A DNA stretch of 7,021 nucleotides, from contig NJED01000022.1 in NCBI GenBank assembly GCA_002254745.1, positions 1-7,021 of the forward strand. Direction: 5' to 3'. A program made the position numbers and the translations under genes. Source of the stretch: Desulfurococcales archaeon ex4484_217_1 (lineage in GTDB: Archaea > Thermoproteota > Thermoprotei_A > EX4484-217-1). The notes under the pieces are model-generated. The model saw only the letters and a list, made by a program, of their open reading frames with translations, was not told the origin of the DNA and did not search any database. This document shows positions 5,262 to 7,021 of this stretch, piece after piece; the first letter of the stretch is position 1, and the number at the start of each line of letters is the position of its first letter.

Positions 5262-6911
5262 CTACCTCTTCTTCTCCTTCATAAACGCTTCTATGCTCTT
5301 GAATACTATGTCGAGCATTGTTGTCCCAGGGCCTCCTGCTAGAAGTAGCGCTGGCGTTACTGCGTCAATTATTTCCTCTGGTGTTGCTCCTGCTTCTAAA
5401 GCGTCTCTTATATGTATTGCTACGCATTCTTTACAATGTGTTGCTACGCTAACTGCTATTGTTATTAGGTGTTTTATTTTTTCAGGCAGTACGTGAGTTC
5501 TTGTAGCTGCTCCTGAGAATCTGAAAAATGCTTGTGCAGTTTCCTTATCGAACTTGTAGTATTGTCTTATAGCTTTCATATATTCTTCAACAATCTTCTT
5601 GGGTTCTTCAAGTTCTTCAGCACGAAGATAGAGGTTATACTCTGCTGCTTTTTCTACTTTAGCTTCCTTAGTTATGGGCAGGATCTTCTCTGTAGGAACA
5701 ATAGGCTTACTTAGTAAGTTTTTTTCGCTCTCTAATAAGAGTTTTTCAGGGTTCTCAAGCTTATCTTTAATCGCTTTAAGGTAGTTAGCAGCTACTGCTC
5801 CATCTATTATCCTATGGTCCGCTATGATGTTAATGTATGCCATAGGCTTTACTTTAACTGTATCACCTTCTACTACTGGGACGTTTTCAGCCTTACCGAT
5901 AGCTATAAGGACTGCCTGTGGAGGGTTAAGAACAGCGGAGAAAAACACTACATCATACATTCCCATATTTGATAGGGTTATCGTCCCCCCTAAAACGTCT
6001 TTTTCCGTTAACTTACCTTCTCTAGCTCTTTTAACGATATCTTCTCTTTCTCTAGCTAATTGCTCAAATGTTTTCTTATGGGGGTTCCTAATCACAGGTA
6101 CTACAAGCCCTTCGGGAGTTGCTACGGCAATGTTTATGTTAATATCTTCATAGATTTTTATTTCCTCACCTTCTAATGAAGCATTTACTTCTGGAACTTC
6201 TACAGCAGCTAGGGCAGCTGCCTTTATGAACAGATCAGTGAATGTAACATGTACACCTTTCTTCCCTAATTGCTCGTTAATTATCTTTCTGAAAGCAGAT
6301 GCTTTACTTAAATCCACTTTACCTACTATGTTGATGTGGGGTGCTGCTTTCCATTCTTCACTAAGACGCCATGCTATGGTTCTTCTTTTCCCAATAAGTT
6401 TCCTAACTTCTTTAACTCTAGGTGTTAAAGCTTCTAACTTCTTCATCTCCTCTATGTATCTTAAAACATCTCTTTCAACAATTCTTCCTCCAGGACCCGT
6501 GCCTTTAATTTTAGTTATATCTATACCGTACTGCTCCGCAAGCTTTCTTGCTCTAGGTGAAATCTTTATTCTCTTAGGGGCTTCTACAGGTTTAGCTACT
6601 TCAACTTTAGGCTTAACTACTGGTTTAGGTTTCTCAACTACGGGAGGTTTGCCCTTAATTTTCTCTAATTCTTCAGCACTTTCGGCAATTAATGCTACTG
6701 GTGAACCTACTGAAACAACCTCATTCTCTTTAACTAGTATTTTAGCTAAAAACCCTGAAACCGGTGCTTCTAGCTTTTTTGTAGCTTTGAAGAGGTCAAC
6801 TTCAACTACAGGTTCTCCTTTATTGACTTTGTCTCCCTCTTTTTTAAGCCATTTAAGAACGGTAGCTTCTGGTACATCTCCCATTCTGGGTACGATAACT
6901 TCTTTAACCAT
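5262..6911 (-). CDS. 2-oxoacid dehydrogenase E2 (dihydrolipoyl acyltransferase) fused to a C-terminal AhpD/CMD-like domain
   Basis: A 549-residue protein from ATG 6911-6909; GGAGGG at 6924-6919 lies seven bases upstream, so the in-frame TTG at 6926, which overlaps that site, is rejected. Lipoyl domain 1-78 has lysine K42 in VDLFKAT, where the family usually has ETDKA. A Pro/Lys/Val linker (79-113) leads to a peripheral-subunit-binding domain at about 114-152 (SPRARKLAEQYGID, GTGPGGRI). The acyltransferase core spans about 166-395 with active-site H366 and D370 (DHRIIDG), so it should transfer acyl groups to CoA. A second linker (396-435) leads to an alpha-helical AhpD/carboxymuconolactone decarboxylase-like domain (about 436-549) with C493-x2-C496-x3-H500. 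Typical E2 proteins end near residue 400-430; the last 120 residues are the extra module. It is cytoplasmic and core-forming. The acyl substrate (pyruvate, branched-chain or acetoin) cannot be told. A probable E1 beta gene ends 67 bases upstream. The gene also has a promoter of its own. Confidence 0.93.
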   Translation of the reverse strand: MVKEVIVPRMGDVPEATVLKWLKKEGDKVNKGEPVVEVDLFKATKKLEAPVSGFLAKILVKENEVVSVGSPVALIAESAEELEKIKGKPPVVEKPKPVVKPKVEVAKPVEAPKRIKISPRARKLAEQYGIDITKIKGTGPGGRIVERDVLRYIEEMKKLEALTPRVKEVRKLIGKRRTIAWRLSEEWKAAPHINIVGKVDLSKASAFRKIINEQLGKKGVHVTFTDLFIKAAALAAVEVPEVNASLEGEEIKIYEDININIAVATPEGLVVPVIRNPHKKTFEQLAREREDIVKRAREGKLTEKDVLGGTITLSNMGMYDVVFFSAVLNPPQAVLIAIGKAENVPVVEGDTVKVKPMAYINIIADHRIIDGAVAANYLKAIKDKLENPEKLLLESEKNLLSKPIVPTEKILPITKEAKVEKAAEYNLYLRAEELEEPKKIVEEYMKAIRQYYKFDKETAQAFFRFSGAATRTHVLPEKIKHLITIAVSVATHCKECVAIHIRDALEAGATPEEIIDAVTPALLLAGGPGTTMLDIVFKSIEAFMKEKKR

Positions 6912-6918
6912 GCTTTTT

Positions 6919-6924
6919 CCCTCC
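6919..6924 (-). promoter_or_regulatory. Ribosome site fixing the ATG 6911 start of E2
   Basis: The minus strand reads GGAGGG, seven bases before ATG 6911-6909. This start also yields the usual lipoyl-domain N-terminus (MVKEVIVPRMGD). The in-frame TTG at 6926-6924 overlaps the site and is not credible. Confidence 0.85.
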
Positions 6925-6948
6925 AAGTTTAAACTAACGAAGCAGAGT

Positions 6949-6958
6949 TAAATATAAA
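6949..6958 (-). promoter_or_regulatory. TATA box of the E2 gene
   Basis: The minus strand reads TTTATATTTA, a near-ideal archaeal box A. Its centre near 6953 predicts a start near 6928, immediately before GGAGGG and the ATG. This suggests E2 can be transcribed separately from the gene upstream. Confidence 0.6.
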
Positions 6959-6978
6959 GAGTTAGTTTATTTGTAATG

Positions 6979-7021
6979 TTAGCCTAGCAGCTCTTTAACA
7001 GCTTTAATGACATCCTTGGCG
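6979..7021 (-). CDS. C-terminal end of an upstream gene, probably 2-oxoacid dehydrogenase E1 beta (partial)
   Basis: Thirteen codons read AKDVIKAVKELLG and end in TAA 6981-6979. The pattern resembles the usual end of E1 beta subunits (a D-I-x-x-A-V-x-x-x-L helix), and E1 beta commonly precedes E2 in such operons. The identification rests on this short tail and on position; another gene cannot be excluded. Confidence 0.45.
   Translation of the reverse strand, partial: AKDVIKAVKELLG

Noticed and set aside
5410..5445. A separate AhpD gene created by a frameshift or missed stop after E2
   Set aside because: The frame is continuous through a charged linker with no stop, and the region around residues 396-440 shows no ribosome site or change of frame; a true fusion is the simpler reading.
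6912..6926. TTG 6926 as the E2 start, adding five residues
   Set aside because: It overlaps the GGAGGG ribosome site; ATG 6911 is correctly spaced and gives the normal lipoyl-domain start.
6226..6951. Long plus-strand open frame (241 codons) opposite E2
   Set aside because: Low-complexity Ser/Thr/Leu-rich translation, antisense to a well-supported lipoyl E2 coding sequence; a shadow frame.

Overview
This AT-rich window looks like chromosome of a thermophilic archaeon, most likely a crenarchaeote (Thermoproteota). The signs are TATA-type promoters about 25 bases upstream of the likely transcript starts, GGAGG-type ribosome sites with frequent non-ATG starts, a sequon-rich S-layer-like protein, a RHH/UPF0175/PIN protein, and a C/D box guide RNA between genes. 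The genus cannot be read from the sequence. Genes are tightly packed; no stretch over 300 bases lacks a gene, and I saw no insertion sequence, CRISPR array, tRNA or rRNA.

Layout. 1-1919 (minus) is the first 639 residues of a large secreted, Ig-like, heavily glycosylatable surface protein running off the left edge. 1920-2047 is a divergent promoter region. 2048-2587 (plus) and 2571-3128 (minus) are two paralogous von Willebrand A (vWA) proteins placed tail to tail with overlapping 3' ends. The plus copy has an apparent ATT at the position where its paralog has ATG. 3116-3934 (minus) is a RHH-UPF0175-PIN fusion that overlaps the minus vWA gene, so these two form a coupled operon. 4036-5172 (plus) is a radical SAM protein of the SPL/COG1533 type with a cysteine cluster near its C-terminus. 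5173-5228 (minus) holds a C/D box sRNA with C, D', C' and D boxes in order. 5262-6911 (minus) is a lipoyl-bearing 2-oxoacid dehydrogenase E2 fused to an AhpD/CMD-like redox domain. 6979-7021 (minus) is the end of an upstream gene, probably E1 beta.

Together: the right part is an E1-E2 locus of a 2-oxoacid dehydrogenase complex whose E2 carries its own thiol-redox domain. That joins in one chain two partners (lipoyl E2 and AhpD) that cooperate as separate proteins in mycobacterial peroxide defence. The middle is a toxin-antitoxin-like PIN module coupled to vWA proteins of unknown job. The left end is cell-surface architecture. The strongest leads are the E2-AhpD fusion with its altered lipoylation motif, the C/D sRNA, and the vWA pair with the unusual start.
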